Notes: generated by a model not told the origin, from the letters alone. Positions 16,431 through 24,557 are shown, counted from the stretch's first letter. The stretch is 49,338 nt of DNA from Tsukamurella sp. 1534 (GCF_000312385.1 NZ_HE997627.1:481299-530636); one strand, 5' to 3'. A program made the numbers and translations.

Positions 16431-17540
16431 GTGGACGAAGCTCTGCTTCGGCGCCTCGTTCCGGAGGTCATAGGCGCCCTCGTCGTTCAGGAGGCGCTGA
16501 TCGAGGCGCTCCGCACGTGGCAGTCGAGACCTCCGAGCGAGCCGAAGGGGTGGCTCGTGTCGGTCGCGTGGCGACGGTACCTCGACGTGGTGCGGTCGGA
16601 GTCGTCTCGCCGGCGTCGGGAGGGGGCCGTCGCCGTGGAGCCCGTACCCGAATCGGTTCCGGGCTCCGATGACACCCTGAAGCTGTACTTCCTGTGCGCG
16701 CACCCGTCGCTCAGCACCACGTCCGCGGTCGCGCTCACGCTCCGCGCCGTCGGCGGGCTCACCACCCGCCAGATCGCCCAGGCGTACCTGGTCCCCGAAT
16801 CGACCATGGCGCAGCGGATCACCCGGGCGAAGCGCACCGTCGCCGACAGCGGCCTGGGCGCCCACGGCGACGTGGCCACGGTGCTACGCGTGCTGTACCT
16901 GGTGTTCAACGAGGGCTACTCCGGGGACGTGGACCTCGCCGCCGAGGCCATCCGGCTGACCCGGCAGCTGGTGTCGCTCGTCGACCACCCCGAGGTCTCG
17001 GGCCTGCTCGCCCTGATGCTGCTGCACCATGCCCGGCGGCCGGCCCGCATAGCGCCGGACGGATCGCTCGTGCCGCTCGCCGAGCAGGACCGGACGACCT
17101 GGGACACGGCGGCGATCGCCGAGGGCGTGCGGATCCTGCAGGCGGCGCTACAGCGGGATCGGTTGGGCGAGTTCCAAGCCCAAGCGGCGATCGCCGCGCT
17201 GCACGCTGATGCGCCGCGCGCCGAGGAGACCGACTGGGTGCAGGTCGTGGAGTGGTACGACGAGCTGCTGCGCCTCAACGACAGCCCCGTGGTGCGTCTC
17301 AACCGGGCGATCGCCGTCGGGGAGGCGGACGGCGCCCGGGCCGGGCTCGCCGCGCTCGACCGCGTCGATCCGGCGGTGCCGCGGTACGCCGCCGCGGCCG
17401 CCTACCTCCACGAGCGGGCCGGCTCGCCGGCGCGGGCCGCCGCGCTGTACACCGAGGCGGCCACCGCTGCGACGAATCTGGCTGAACGCGAACATCTCCT
17501 GCGGAGCGCCGCGCGGCTGCGGGAGGATCCGGCCGACTGA
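16431..17540 (+). CDS. ECF42-type RNA polymerase sigma factor with TPR-like C-terminal domain
   Basis: 369 residues from GTG 16431. Region 2 remnant VQEALIEALRTWQSRP and GWLVSVAWRRYLDVVRSE, region 4 TLRAVGGLTTRQIAQAYLVPESTMAQRITRAKRTV, then the about 200-residue helical extension characteristic of ECF42 (VLYLVFNEGYSGD, LLALMLLHHARRPAR, EWYDELLRLNDSPVVRLNRAIAV). The extension contains TPR-like repeats and stands in for an anti-sigma. Odd feature: between IGALV and VQEAL about twelve residues usual in the family (the RRYG...AEDA stretch of region 2.1-2.2) are absent, an in-frame shortening of the core-binding region. It may be inactive or altered. Confidence 0.9.
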   Translation: MDEALLRRLVPEVIGALVVQEALIEALRTWQSRPPSEPKGWLVSVAWRRYLDVVRSESSRRRREGAVAVEPVPESVPGSDDTLKLYFLCAHPSLSTTSAVALTLRAVGGLTTRQIAQAYLVPESTMAQRITRAKRTVADSGLGAHGDVATVLRVLYLVFNEGYSGDVDLAAEAIRLTRQLVSLVDHPEVSGLLALMLLHHARRPARIAPDGSLVPLAEQDRTTWDTAAIAEGVRILQAALQRDRLGEFQAQAAIAALHADAPRAEETDWVQVVEWYDELLRLNDSPVVRLNRAIAVGEADGARAGLAALDRVDPAVPRYAAAAAYLHERAGSPARAAALYTEAATAATNLAEREHLLRSAARLREDPAD

Positions 17541-17548
17541 GGAACCGA

Positions 17549-18028
17549 TCAGCCCGTCGAGAACACCATCGCCGCACCGAAGTACGTCAGGACCGCGCCC
17601 ACGGCGAACAGCACCAGCCCCGGGACCGCCATGCATCCCACAGGGGCACCGGCACTCTCTTTGGGCATCGACCGGCCGTGGTCGTAGGGATCGACGACGA
17701 CCTCGATCGGCGTTCCGGCGCGGTACCGCCGCGGATCGTTCACCTGCCCTTCGCCGTTCAAGCGCGACCCGTCGGGCGCCGTGTAGATGTAGTGGGCGAC
17801 GTAGACGCGGGGGCCGGAGCCGCTGCCGGAAGGTCCGTCGCCGCTCGCACTCGCCGCGTGCGAACGCGAGCGGCGGGCCTCGGTCCGCGTGACCGATCCG
17901 GATGCCGGAATCCATCGTCCCCGGCGCCGGGCCTCGACCACCCTGGTGGCCACGATGTAGGGCAGGAAAACGCAGAACGCGACTCCCATGATCAACAGCA
18001 CGACGCCGGCCTGCTGCTCGGGATTCAA
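17549..18028 (-). CDS. DUF3592-type membrane protein
   Basis: 159 residues from TTG 18028, with GGGGAG about 7 nt upstream. Membrane segments lie at about 8-28 and 133-156; between them is an extracytoplasmic domain with SGSVTRTEARRS, YVAHYIYTAPDGSRLNGEGQV and VVVDPYDHGRSMP, the DUF3592 pattern (a beta-rich domain followed by VxYdPxnP). A Ser/Gly-rich insertion (residues 58-72) is unusual. Convergent with the ECF42 gene (8 nt apart). Function unknown. Confidence 0.78.
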   Translation of the reverse strand: MNPEQQAGVVLLIMGVAFCVFLPYIVATRVVEARRRGRWIPASGSVTRTEARRSRSHAASASGDGPSGSGSGPRVYVAHYIYTAPDGSRLNGEGQVNDPRRYRAGTPIEVVVDPYDHGRSMPKESAGAPVGCMAVPGLVLFAVGAVLTYFGAAMVFSTG

Positions 18029-18068
18029 CGCCCACTCCCCACGCGTGCCCCGGGTTCGGCGGGGGCCG

Positions 18069-18185
18069 TCATACGACGGTGCGGGTGTCGCTGCGGAGGA
18101 CGCCCCGCGGGGCGACGGCGACGGCCGACGTCACCGGGTGGGCGTGGGCGGACTGCGCGACGCGGGGCGCGCGACGAATCGTCAT
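18069..18185 (-). CDS. Possible small protein (38 aa)
   Basis: ATG 18185 opens a 38-codon frame, MTIRRAPRVAQSAHAHPVTS then a Val/Arg-rich end, 40 nt upstream of the DUF3592 gene. AAGG is present but 11 nt from the ATG. No cysteine, no membrane segment. It could be a leader or a small gene; the stretch 18029-18322 otherwise shows no gene. Confidence 0.25.
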   Translation of the reverse strand: MTIRRAPRVAQSAHAHPVTSAVAVAPRGVLRSDTRTVV

Positions 18186-18322
18186 GGTCGGTTCTGCCTT
18201 TCGTTGGTGTGTTTCGGGCGGTACCGACCGGTTGATCGTCGCGCTGTGCAGCACCGTTAGCAGCGCGCGGTCGCGATCGACGCGTTACGTCGCAAAGGCG
18301 GAGGAATCGCCCCACGCCTCCG

Positions 18323-18655
18323 TCAGGTCGCGGACGGCGTTCGACGCCGGCGCCATCGCGGGTGACGGCGCGGCGCGGGCGGCACGAGCAGCTCGCGGAA
18401 CGTGTCCGCGAATCCGGCGATCGCGCGCTGTTCGTCGTCGAGGAGGCCGCGCTTCCCGCTGGTGACCTCGAGCGCGATCGGTGTGCCCGGCCCCACGTCG
18501 AGCGCCTCCCAACACAGTTGGAGGTTCTGCGCCATGACTCGACGCTCCCCCACGATCAGGTAGATCCGCGAGACGTACCGCGCACTCTCCCAGCGCAGGC
18601 GTTCCGCGCCGTCGGCGTCGAGGAAGCCGTCGGCGACGAATCGCTCCAGGTACAC
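18323..18655 (-). CDS. Hypothetical protein
   Basis: 110 residues from GTG 18655 (MYLERFVADGFLDADGAERL). Mixed alpha/beta appearance: WESARYVSRIYLIVGERRVMAQNLQLC, then LDVGPGTPIALEVTSGKRGL and an acidic helix; ends in an Arg/Pro-rich tail. No family recognised. It lies 45 nt downstream of the arsenite-permease-like gene on the same strand and could be co-transcribed. GC3 pattern is coding-like. Confidence 0.55.
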   Translation of the reverse strand: MYLERFVADGFLDADGAERLRWESARYVSRIYLIVGERRVMAQNLQLCWEALDVGPGTPIALEVTSGKRGLLDDEQRAIAGFADTFRELLVPPAPRRHPRWRRRRTPSAT

Positions 18656-18700
18656 GCCTCCGACGATACGACGGGCTGCGTCCGCGCGGGGCCGGTCGGC

Positions 18701-19681
18701 TCAGACCCGCGCACCGTCGGGCAGGAGCCTCGGTACGAGGCGCACCAACACGACCATGACGACGAGTTCCACGAGAGTCTGCGTAACGATCACCAACGGC
18801 ACGAGGTCGTATCCCGCGGGCAGCGCGAGACCGAGAGGGAGGATCACGAGTGAGTTCCGCGTGACGCCGGTGAACACGATGCTGCGGCGGCCCGGCACGT
18901 CGAGGCGCGCGATGCGGCCGGCGGCGGCGCCGACGGGCACCATGACGACCGCGAACAGGATGTAGACGGGCAGGGCGAACAGCAACGACGAGAGCTCCGC
19001 CCGCACACCGTCGATCTGCGAGGCGACGACGACCGCGAGCGTGAGCACCATGATCGGGACCATCGTGCCCGTGACGCCGGCTTCGAACCGGGCACCCCAC
19101 CGGGTGCGCGCCGCCGCCACCTGTGTGAGTGCCGCCAGCGCCAGGGGGACGGCGATGATGAGGACGAACGCCTCCCCGAACGGGGCGTAGTCGATGGAGC
19201 GGACGACGCCGTCGCCGACGAACAGATAGAGGTACGCGGGCAGGAGCACCATCTGGGCGAGCATCAGCAGGGGCGCTGCGGCGAGGAGCCGGTCCTTCGC
19301 GCCGCCCGCGAGCCCGGCGAACACGATGACGTAATCGACGCACGGCGTGAGCAGGACGAAGAGCACGCCGACGAGGAGCGCGCGCTCCTGAGCGACGAGC
19401 CGCGACAGCACGAACACGACAGCCGGGACGGCGAGGAAGTTCACGGCCAGGGCGGCGACGAGGAAACGCCAGTCCCGCAGCGCCGCACCGATCCGGGCGA
19501 ACGGGATGCCGAGGAACGTCGCGTACAGCAGGAGCGCCAGGACCGGGTTCACGGCCGACTCCGCGGGCTCCGCCACGGACGGTAGGAGCAGCCCCAGCAG
19601 CGCTCCGGCCGCGAGGCCGCCCAGATACAGCGGCACCTGGTGGCGCTCCATCCACTCCGCCGACGTCCGAGATCCCGTCAC
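18701..19681 (-). CDS. Arsenic resistance (Acr3-like) / bile acid:sodium symporter family permease
   Basis: 326 residues with about ten membrane helices, BASS superfamily. The stretch LLTPCVDYVIVFAGLAGG carries the conserved Cys-containing helix of Acr3-type arsenite efflux proteins, and VTRNSLVILPLGLALP is the second signature. No ArsR, ArsC or ArsT gene adjoins, so arsenite transport is likely from family only. It is followed by a hypothetical gene and preceded, 38 nt upstream, by the stop of a glycosyltransferase gene on the same strand. Confidence 0.8.
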   Translation of the reverse strand: MTGSRTSAEWMERHQVPLYLGGLAAGALLGLLLPSVAEPAESAVNPVLALLLYATFLGIPFARIGAALRDWRFLVAALAVNFLAVPAVVFVLSRLVAQERALLVGVLFVLLTPCVDYVIVFAGLAGGAKDRLLAAAPLLMLAQMVLLPAYLYLFVGDGVVRSIDYAPFGEAFVLIIAVPLALAALTQVAAARTRWGARFEAGVTGTMVPIMVLTLAVVVASQIDGVRAELSSLLFALPVYILFAVVMVPVGAAAGRIARLDVPGRRSIVFTGVTRNSLVILPLGLALPAGYDLVPLVIVTQTLVELVVMVVLVRLVPRLLPDGARV

Positions 19682-19719
19682 CCGGCCACTCTAGGTGGGC
19701 GGGGCGCCCAGCCCCGTAC

Positions 19720-20961
19720 CTACCGCTCGAGCAGGCGTTCCACCTGCCGCACGACCCGCCCCGCGCCGTCGTCGGCGGACATCCCCGCCGCGACGCCGGC
19801 AGCGTTCCGCGCGAGCTCAGGGGTGGTGACGGCGGCGGTGATCGCCTCGGCCAGGCCGCCGACATCGAGCTTCGGACGTGGAATGGTGGCGGCGCTGACG
19901 CCCAGCGCCTCAAGCCGGCGCGCCCAGAACGGCTGATCCCCTCCGGAAGACGGAACGCCGACGGCAGGCCGAGCGGCGCGCAGGCCGGCGGCGGTGGTTC
20001 CTGCTCCACACGAGTGCACCACCGCCGCGGCGCGCTCGAACAGCCACTCGTGAGGAACTGTGTCCACGGTCATCGTGTGCTCGTCGTCCGGCACGCGGAG
20101 CCCGGCGCCCCCGGACTGCACAACGGCCCGCACGCCCGCGGCGACCACGGCCTCGCGGACCGTCTGCGAGATCCGCTCACGTTCCACCTCGGGCACCATG
20201 AGACTGCCGAACCCGATTGCAACAGGTGCTGCTCCGCCGTCGATGAACTCCACGAGTGACTGTGGGGGCGTCCAGGTCTCGTCGTGCCGCGGCCACCAGT
20301 ACCCCACCACGTCGAGCCCCGGACGCCAGTCGGCGGGCCGTGGAAGCACCGACGGCGAGTATCCGTGCAGGATCGGCCAGTCCTCGGCCGTGCGTCGCCG
20401 GCGCAGCGCAGCGGCCGATCGGCGTGGGAGGCCGAGCCGACGACGGAAATCCGACACCGCGCCGCCGTACAAGCGGTCCACCGCCGCCGCGGCCGTCTTC
20501 CCGACGGCCCTGTTGAGAGCGCCGCCGGCGGACCGAGCACCGAACAGGCTGGGCAGGTGGGCGACCGTAGCGGAGAGCGGCTGCAACCTCAGCCCCATCG
20601 ATGGGATGTCCCGCGCTTCCGCGAAAGCCAGTCCGGGCAGCTCGGTGAACGGTGTGAGCAGAACGGCGTCGGCGTCCACGTCCTCCACTACATCGAGGAA
20701 GGTGTTGCCCAGACGGCGGATTCCGGCGGGCCTCGCGACTTGCATGGCGAGCTTGACGGCGTCCGCACCCGAGTCGAGATCGCCCTGGACCTCGAACGAG
20801 ATCCTTCTGGCCTCCACCCCGCAGGCCTCTACCTCCTCGTCGAGTTCGTCGTTGGAGGTGAGCACGACGCGGTGCCCGGCGTCGCGCAGGCGACGTCCGA
20901 CATCGGTGAGCGGCATGACGTCACCCCGGGATCCGTATGCGGCGATGAGGATCGTGGACAC
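19720..20961 (-). CDS. GT1-family glycosyltransferase (macrolide/sterol glucosyltransferase-like)
   Basis: 413 residues, GT-B fold, GTG 20961; its AGGAG overlaps the TetR stop codon, so the two are coupled. N-terminus MSTILIAAYGSRGDVMPLTDVGRRL is the acceptor domain start of the family that includes sterol and antibiotic glucosyltransferases. The C-terminal donor site shows VAIGFGSLM, DTVPHEWLFERAAAVVHSCGAGTTAAGL and PSSGGDQPFWARRLEALGVS, a complete PSPG-like motif (the catalytic-loop HCGAGT is HSCGAGT here). Might glycosylate a lipid or inactivate a hydrophobic drug; the TetR control and neighbouring orphan c-subunit favour the latter, as inference. Confidence 0.9.
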   Translation of the reverse strand: MSTILIAAYGSRGDVMPLTDVGRRLRDAGHRVVLTSNDELDEEVEACGVEARRISFEVQGDLDSGADAVKLAMQVARPAGIRRLGNTFLDVVEDVDADAVLLTPFTELPGLAFAEARDIPSMGLRLQPLSATVAHLPSLFGARSAGGALNRAVGKTAAAAVDRLYGGAVSDFRRRLGLPRRSAAALRRRRTAEDWPILHGYSPSVLPRPADWRPGLDVVGYWWPRHDETWTPPQSLVEFIDGGAAPVAIGFGSLMVPEVERERISQTVREAVVAAGVRAVVQSGGAGLRVPDDEHTMTVDTVPHEWLFERAAAVVHSCGAGTTAAGLRAARPAVGVPSSGGDQPFWARRLEALGVSAATIPRPKLDVGGLAEAITAAVTTPELARNAAGVAAGMSADDGAGRVVRQVERLLER

Positions 20962-20969
20962 GACTACTC

Positions 20970-21599
20970 CTAGGGGGTGGGGTCGGCGGCGGCCGCGCGG
21001 AGGAATGCGTCGACCAGATCGTCGGCGTATCGGGCGAAGTCGAATCCGGGATCGCTCTGCGCCCGGAGCATCGCGGAGCCGATGGCACCGCGCACGGCCG
21101 AGGCCATCGATTCCGGTGAGAGTTCCCGGAATTCGCCGCTGTCGATCCCCCGCCGGAATATGGCCTCGAGCCCCACTTCGGCGGCCTCAGCCAGGTGTTC
21201 GGCGGGAACATCCAGGTCCTGCAGCCGCCGCCCATCAGCGCTGCGGTAGCCGTGTGCGATCTCGGTGAGCGCCTGATGATGCGCGGGACGGCTCTCGATG
21301 TAGCCGAGATGGGCCCGGATGTGTGCTGCCAGCCTCCCCCGGGCGGTCTCCTGCGCCGTCACCGCGGGAACCATCACCTCGAGCACCGACCGGTAGCACT
21401 CGGCGACCACGGCGGCGACCAGGTCATCCTTGTGTCCGATGTGGTGCATCACCACGCTGAGCCCGACGTCGGCGCGTTCGGCGATCTTACGCACCGACGC
21501 CTGCGCGTATCCCACCTCCGCGATGGTGTCGATCGCGCATTCCACGAGTTGGGCACGCCGTGCGCGCCGGGTGAACGTCTCGGGTACATCGGGCTGCAT
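20970..21599 (-). CDS. TetR family regulator of the glycosyltransferase / AtpE-paralogue locus
   Basis: 209 residues. DNA-binding domain with TRRARRAQLVECAIDTIAEVGYA, VRKIAERADVGLSVVMHHIGHKDDLV, recognition helix around LSVVMHHIG. The C-terminal ligand domain is about 150 residues, type unclear (TetR_C_6/BetI-like length). It is the first gene of the minus-strand pair TetR-glycosyltransferase (8 nt apart) and is divergent from the c-subunit gene across 65 nt that carry two palindromic repeats. Confidence 0.9.
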   Translation of the reverse strand: MQPDVPETFTRRARRAQLVECAIDTIAEVGYAQASVRKIAERADVGLSVVMHHIGHKDDLVAAVVAECYRSVLEVMVPAVTAQETARGRLAAHIRAHLGYIESRPAHHQALTEIAHGYRSADGRRLQDLDVPAEHLAEAAEVGLEAIFRRGIDSGEFRELSPESMASAVRGAIGSAMLRAQSDPGFDFARYADDLVDAFLRAAAADPTP

Positions 21600-21619
21600 G
21601 GCTCCATGCTAGCGAAATC

Positions 21620-21656
21620 TGGTTCAACTGATCTAGTATTGGATCAATCGATCCAA
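21620..21656. promoter_or_regulatory. Tandem operator repeats between TetR and the AtpE paralogue
   Basis: Two 16-mers, TGGTTCAACTGATCTA (21620-21635) and TGGATCAATCGATCCA (21640-21655), match at 12 of 16 positions and start exactly 20 bp apart, two helical turns. The second is a near-perfect palindrome, TTGGATC-AATC-GATCCAA (21639-21656). It runs into the AAGGAG of the c-subunit gene and covers any promoter there (TAGTAT at 21634-21639 could be a -10). Confidence 0.75.
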
Positions 21657-21664
21657 GGAGCATC

Positions 21665-21928
21665 ATGGCGGACACGGAACTCGTCAACGCGATCGTCACC
21701 GCGGGCGCCCTCTGCGGCGGCGGCATCGCACTGGCGGGCGGAGCGATCGGCGCGGGCGTCGGCAACGGAACGGCGGGAGCACAGATGATCGCCGGTCTCG
21801 CTCGCCAACCGGACGCACAGCAACGGATGATGGCACCGTTCCTCATCACCGTCGGTCTGGTCGAGGCGGCCTTCTTCATCAACGTCGCGTTCATGGCGCT
21901 GTTCGTCTTCGCGACGCCGGGACGCTGA
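21665..21928 (+). CDS. atpE-like: Orphan F0F1 ATP synthase c subunit (AtpE paralogue)
   Basis: 87 residues, ATG behind AAGGAG. The two-helix hairpin is complete: helix 1 [18 protein letters not shown], loop ARQPDAQ, helix 2 [20 protein letters not shown] with the proton-binding Glu 67. It closely resembles mycobacterial AtpE (which ends [15 protein letters not shown]), so it could enter a c-ring. It is not in an atp operon: neighbours are a divergent TetR and a VOC gene. Residues aligning with the bedaquiline contacts Glu61, Ala63 and Ile66 are kept (E67, A69, I72), but the residue aligned with Asp28 is Asn 34. Inference: an inducible alternative rotor subunit that replaces a drug-inhibited one. 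Confidence 0.9.
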   Translation: MADTELVNAIVTAGALCGGGIALAGGAIGAGVGNGTAGAQMIAGLARQPDAQQRMMAPFLITVGLVEAAFFINVAFMALFVFATPGR

Positions 21929-21959
21929 AACGCACGTCCGGTCGGGATACGGTGCGTGC

Positions 21960-22358
21960 ATGCAGTCCTCCGCAGAAGGCACGTCGACACCGGCTGTGAC
22001 GGGGCGCGCGATTCCCGTGCTGCGGATGTTCGACACCGCGCTCGCCCGCGAGTTCTACATCGACTACCTGGGGTTCGCCGTCGATTGGGAACACCGCTTC
22101 GAACCCGGACTCCCCCTGTACATGCGGATCCGACCGGACGACACCGTGCTCGACCTCTCGGAGCACCACGGCGACGGCACCCCGGGGACGGCGGTGTGGA
22201 TCCCGGTGAAGGACGCGGGCGCGTTCCACACGGAGATCAGCGGTCGCGGACACCGCCGCGTGCGTCCCGGCATCGACCGAGAGGCACCCGGCGGACCTAC
22301 CGTGGACGTCACCGATCCCTTCGGCAACATCCTCCGCTTCTGCGAGCCCACCGACTGA
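21960..22358 (+). CDS. Glyoxalase/bleomycin-resistance-like VOC protein
   Basis: 132 residues. AIPVLRMFDTALAREFYIDYLGF is the usual N-terminus of the bleomycin-resistance-type group, with DLSEHHGDGTPGTAVWI in the middle and DPFGNILRFCEP at the end, one intact two-motif VOC unit that would dimerise. It lies 31 nt after the c-subunit stop on the same strand, so it is probably co-transcribed from the TetR-controlled promoter. Members of this group bind hydrophobic drugs without altering them; that would fit a resistance locus. Confidence 0.88.
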   Translation: MQSSAEGTSTPAVTGRAIPVLRMFDTALAREFYIDYLGFAVDWEHRFEPGLPLYMRIRPDDTVLDLSEHHGDGTPGTAVWIPVKDAGAFHTEISGRGHRRVRPGIDREAPGGPTVDVTDPFGNILRFCEPTD

Positions 22359-22379
22359 GAACCGGCACGGTCGCGCCGA

Positions 22380-23540
22380 TCACGCCGCGAGAACCGCGGT
22401 CAAACCCTCTCGCAGGTCCTCGACGAACTCCCCCGGCACCTCCAGCGACGGGAAGTGGCCGCCGGCCTCGGGTGCGCGCCACCGAACGATGCGCCGGTAC
22501 CTGGCCTCCGACAGGGCCCGGGGATACTTCTCGATGTCCTTGGGGTAGATGGTGATCGCCGACGGGACGTCGACGCGCAGCGCCGGGTCCAGCGAGTTGT
22601 GACTCTCGTAGTAGATCCTGGCCGCGGACGCGCCGCTCCGCGTCAGCCAGTACAGCGTCACGTCGTCGAGGATCGTGTCCATCGGGATCGACTCGAAGGG
22701 GCTGTCGACGGTGTCGGTCCACTCGGCGAACTTGTCGAGGATCCACGCGAGCAGGCCCACCGGGGAGTCCACGAGCGAGTAGCCGATCGTCTGCGGCCGC
22801 GTCGCCTGCTGCTTGGCGTAGGCGGCCCGCTGACGCCAGAAACGGCGGGTCTCCTCCGCCCATTCCTGCTCCGACGGGGTGAGGTCGACGGTGCTCGCAC
22901 CGGGCAATCCCTCGGCGAACGTCGTGTGGATCCCGATCACGGCCTCCGGGAACCGTCCGCCCAGCACGGTGGTGATGTTGCCGCCCCAGTCCCCGCCGTG
23001 GGCGAGGAATCGCGGATAGCCGAGCCTGGTCATGAGCTCGACCCACGCCGCCGCGATGGCCTCGGTCCCCCACCCCGTACTGCGGGGCTTGTCGCTGAAT
23101 CCGAACCCCGGCAACGACGGTGCAACCACATGGAACGCGGGCGCCCCCGGATCGGCCGGCTCGGCCAGTTCATCGATGACGCCCACGAATTCGGCGATGC
23201 TGCCCGGCCATCCGTGTGTGACGATCAGCGGCACGGCGTCCGAGCGCGGCGATCGACGGTGCAGGAAGTGGATCGCCAGGCCGTCGATCTCGGTGCGGTA
23301 CTGACCGAGCCGGCCGAGCCTCTCCTCGAAGCGCCGCCAGTCGTACCGGGTCCGCCAGTGCTCGATCACCTGGACGAGATCGGCGAGCGGCACGCCCTGA
23401 TCCCACCGGCGCGGGTCGGGGGCTTCGCGATACACGGTCTCCGCCTCGGGCAGCCGGGCGTTCGCCAGTCGTGCGCGGAGGTCGGCGAGTTCGGATTCGG
23501 CGGCCCGGAACTCGAAGGCCTCCACTCCGGGGAACGTCAT
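22380..23540 (-). CDS. Epoxide hydrolase (EH-N type alpha/beta hydrolase)
   Basis: 386 residues from ATG 23540; AGGAGG lies 10 nt upstream, and a GTG two codons earlier (23546) is the alternative. N-terminal EHN domain with VEAFEFRAAESELADLRARL, RYDWRRFEERL and HFLHRRS; oxyanion motif HGWPGS; nucleophile Asp in LAHGGDWGGNI; catalytic His in APEAGGHFPSLE. Full length for bacterial epoxide hydrolases of the EphB/juvenile-hormone type. Faces, divergently across about 100 nt, the CGNR regulator gene, a likely regulator. Confidence 0.93.
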   Translation of the reverse strand: MTFPGVEAFEFRAAESELADLRARLANARLPEAETVYREAPDPRRWDQGVPLADLVQVIEHWRTRYDWRRFEERLGRLGQYRTEIDGLAIHFLHRRSPRSDAVPLIVTHGWPGSIAEFVGVIDELAEPADPGAPAFHVVAPSLPGFGFSDKPRSTGWGTEAIAAAWVELMTRLGYPRFLAHGGDWGGNITTVLGGRFPEAVIGIHTTFAEGLPGASTVDLTPSEQEWAEETRRFWRQRAAYAKQQATRPQTIGYSLVDSPVGLLAWILDKFAEWTDTVDSPFESIPMDTILDDVTLYWLTRSGASAARIYYESHNSLDPALRVDVPSAITIYPKDIEKYPRALSEARYRRIVRWRAPEAGGHFPSLEVPGEFVEDLREGLTAVLAA

Positions 23541-23644
23541 GAACACGGGGCCTCCTGGGAGTCGTCGACCGCCCGCACCGCACGAACCGTCTATGCCGGT
23601 TCTATCAGTCCCAGCCCGGCATCGCAACCGGCTATGGTGGTTCC

Positions 23645-24232
23645 ATGCCCGATGACTACCCCGAGTTCCGGCTCGGAACCGTGTTGGCGACGAGCTTCAC
23701 CGCGACATTGACCGAACGCGCGGGCGATCCGGTGGAGCGCATCCCCACGCCGGGCCGGCTCGTCGACTGGTTGGACGTGAGCGGACTCGCGGTCACTGCG
23801 TGCACCGCCGCGCAGTTTGATCGCGCCCGGGAGCTGCGGGAGGCGATCCACACGGCCGCCACCGCGGCAGCCCTCGACGCCGCTCCCCCCGCGCCGGCAG
23901 TCGAGATCATCAACAGGTGCAGCGCCGCCGGCAATGCCTCGGCCCGCCTCACCCCGGAGGGGAACCACCGCTGGGAGCTCACCGCGGAGTCGGATGTCGA
24001 CGACGCGCTCGGCGTGATCGCGGCCGACGCGATAGGCATCCTCTCCGGCGCGCGGGACGGCAGGCTCGCACTGTGCGCGTCGCCCACGTGCCGGGCCGCG
24101 TTCTTCGACACCAGCCGCAGCCGGAGCCGCCGATGGTGTGAGATGAACACGTGCGGCAATCGCGAGAAGAAGGCGCGGTTCAACGCGCACCGACGACCGT
24201 CCGGCGCGGCCGATCGAGCCGCACGAAAGTGA
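23645..24232 (+). CDS. CGNR zinc-finger/ABATE domain protein
   Basis: 195 residues. N-terminal ABATE domain (about 1-130) and C-terminal zinc finger: LCASPTCRAAFFD, then RRWCEMNTCGNREK, the defining CGNR box, and a basic tail. These are putative transcription regulators with a stress-sensing N-terminus. The divergent epoxide hydrolase and the downstream cupin gene (10 nt after) are likely targets or partners. Confidence 0.93.
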   Translation: MPDDYPEFRLGTVLATSFTATLTERAGDPVERIPTPGRLVDWLDVSGLAVTACTAAQFDRARELREAIHTAATAAALDAAPPAPAVEIINRCSAAGNASARLTPEGNHRWELTAESDVDDALGVIAADAIGILSGARDGRLALCASPTCRAAFFDTSRSRSRRWCEMNTCGNREKKARFNAHRRPSGAADRAARK

Positions 24233-24242
24233 GGACCGACCC

Positions 24243-24557
24243 ATGCGATTCGTGACCGCCGGTGAGTTCACCGCCGAACGCCCCTGGGGTGCGATACCCC
24301 TCGCCGCGCTCGACGACGCCACCGTCCGGCTGCACTGGACGGACACCGAATACGTGTGGCACACCAACGACGGCGTCGAGGTGTTCGTCGTGATCGACGG
24401 AGAGGTGGACATGCACTACCGCGACAGGTCCGGGAAGGAGCGGGTCCGCCGACTGACGCCCGGGGTCGTGTGCATCGCCGACGTCGGCGACGAGCACAAG
24501 GCCGCCCCGGTCGGACAGGCGAGGATCGTGGTGGTCGAGAAGGCCGGATCGATCTGA
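24243..24557 (+). CDS. Cupin-domain protein
   Basis: 104 residues. One cupin barrel: VWHTNDGVEVFVVIDGEVDMHYRD and the second motif PGVVCIADVGDEHKAAPVG, giving His/Glu/His metal-ligand candidates at about H40, E46 and H86. AGGA lies upstream. Follows CGNR by 10 nt and precedes an HxlR gene by 36 nt. Substrate unknown. Confidence 0.88.
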   Translation: MRFVTAGEFTAERPWGAIPLAALDDATVRLHWTDTEYVWHTNDGVEVFVVIDGEVDMHYRDRSGKERVRRLTPGVVCIADVGDEHKAAPVGQARIVVVEKAGSI

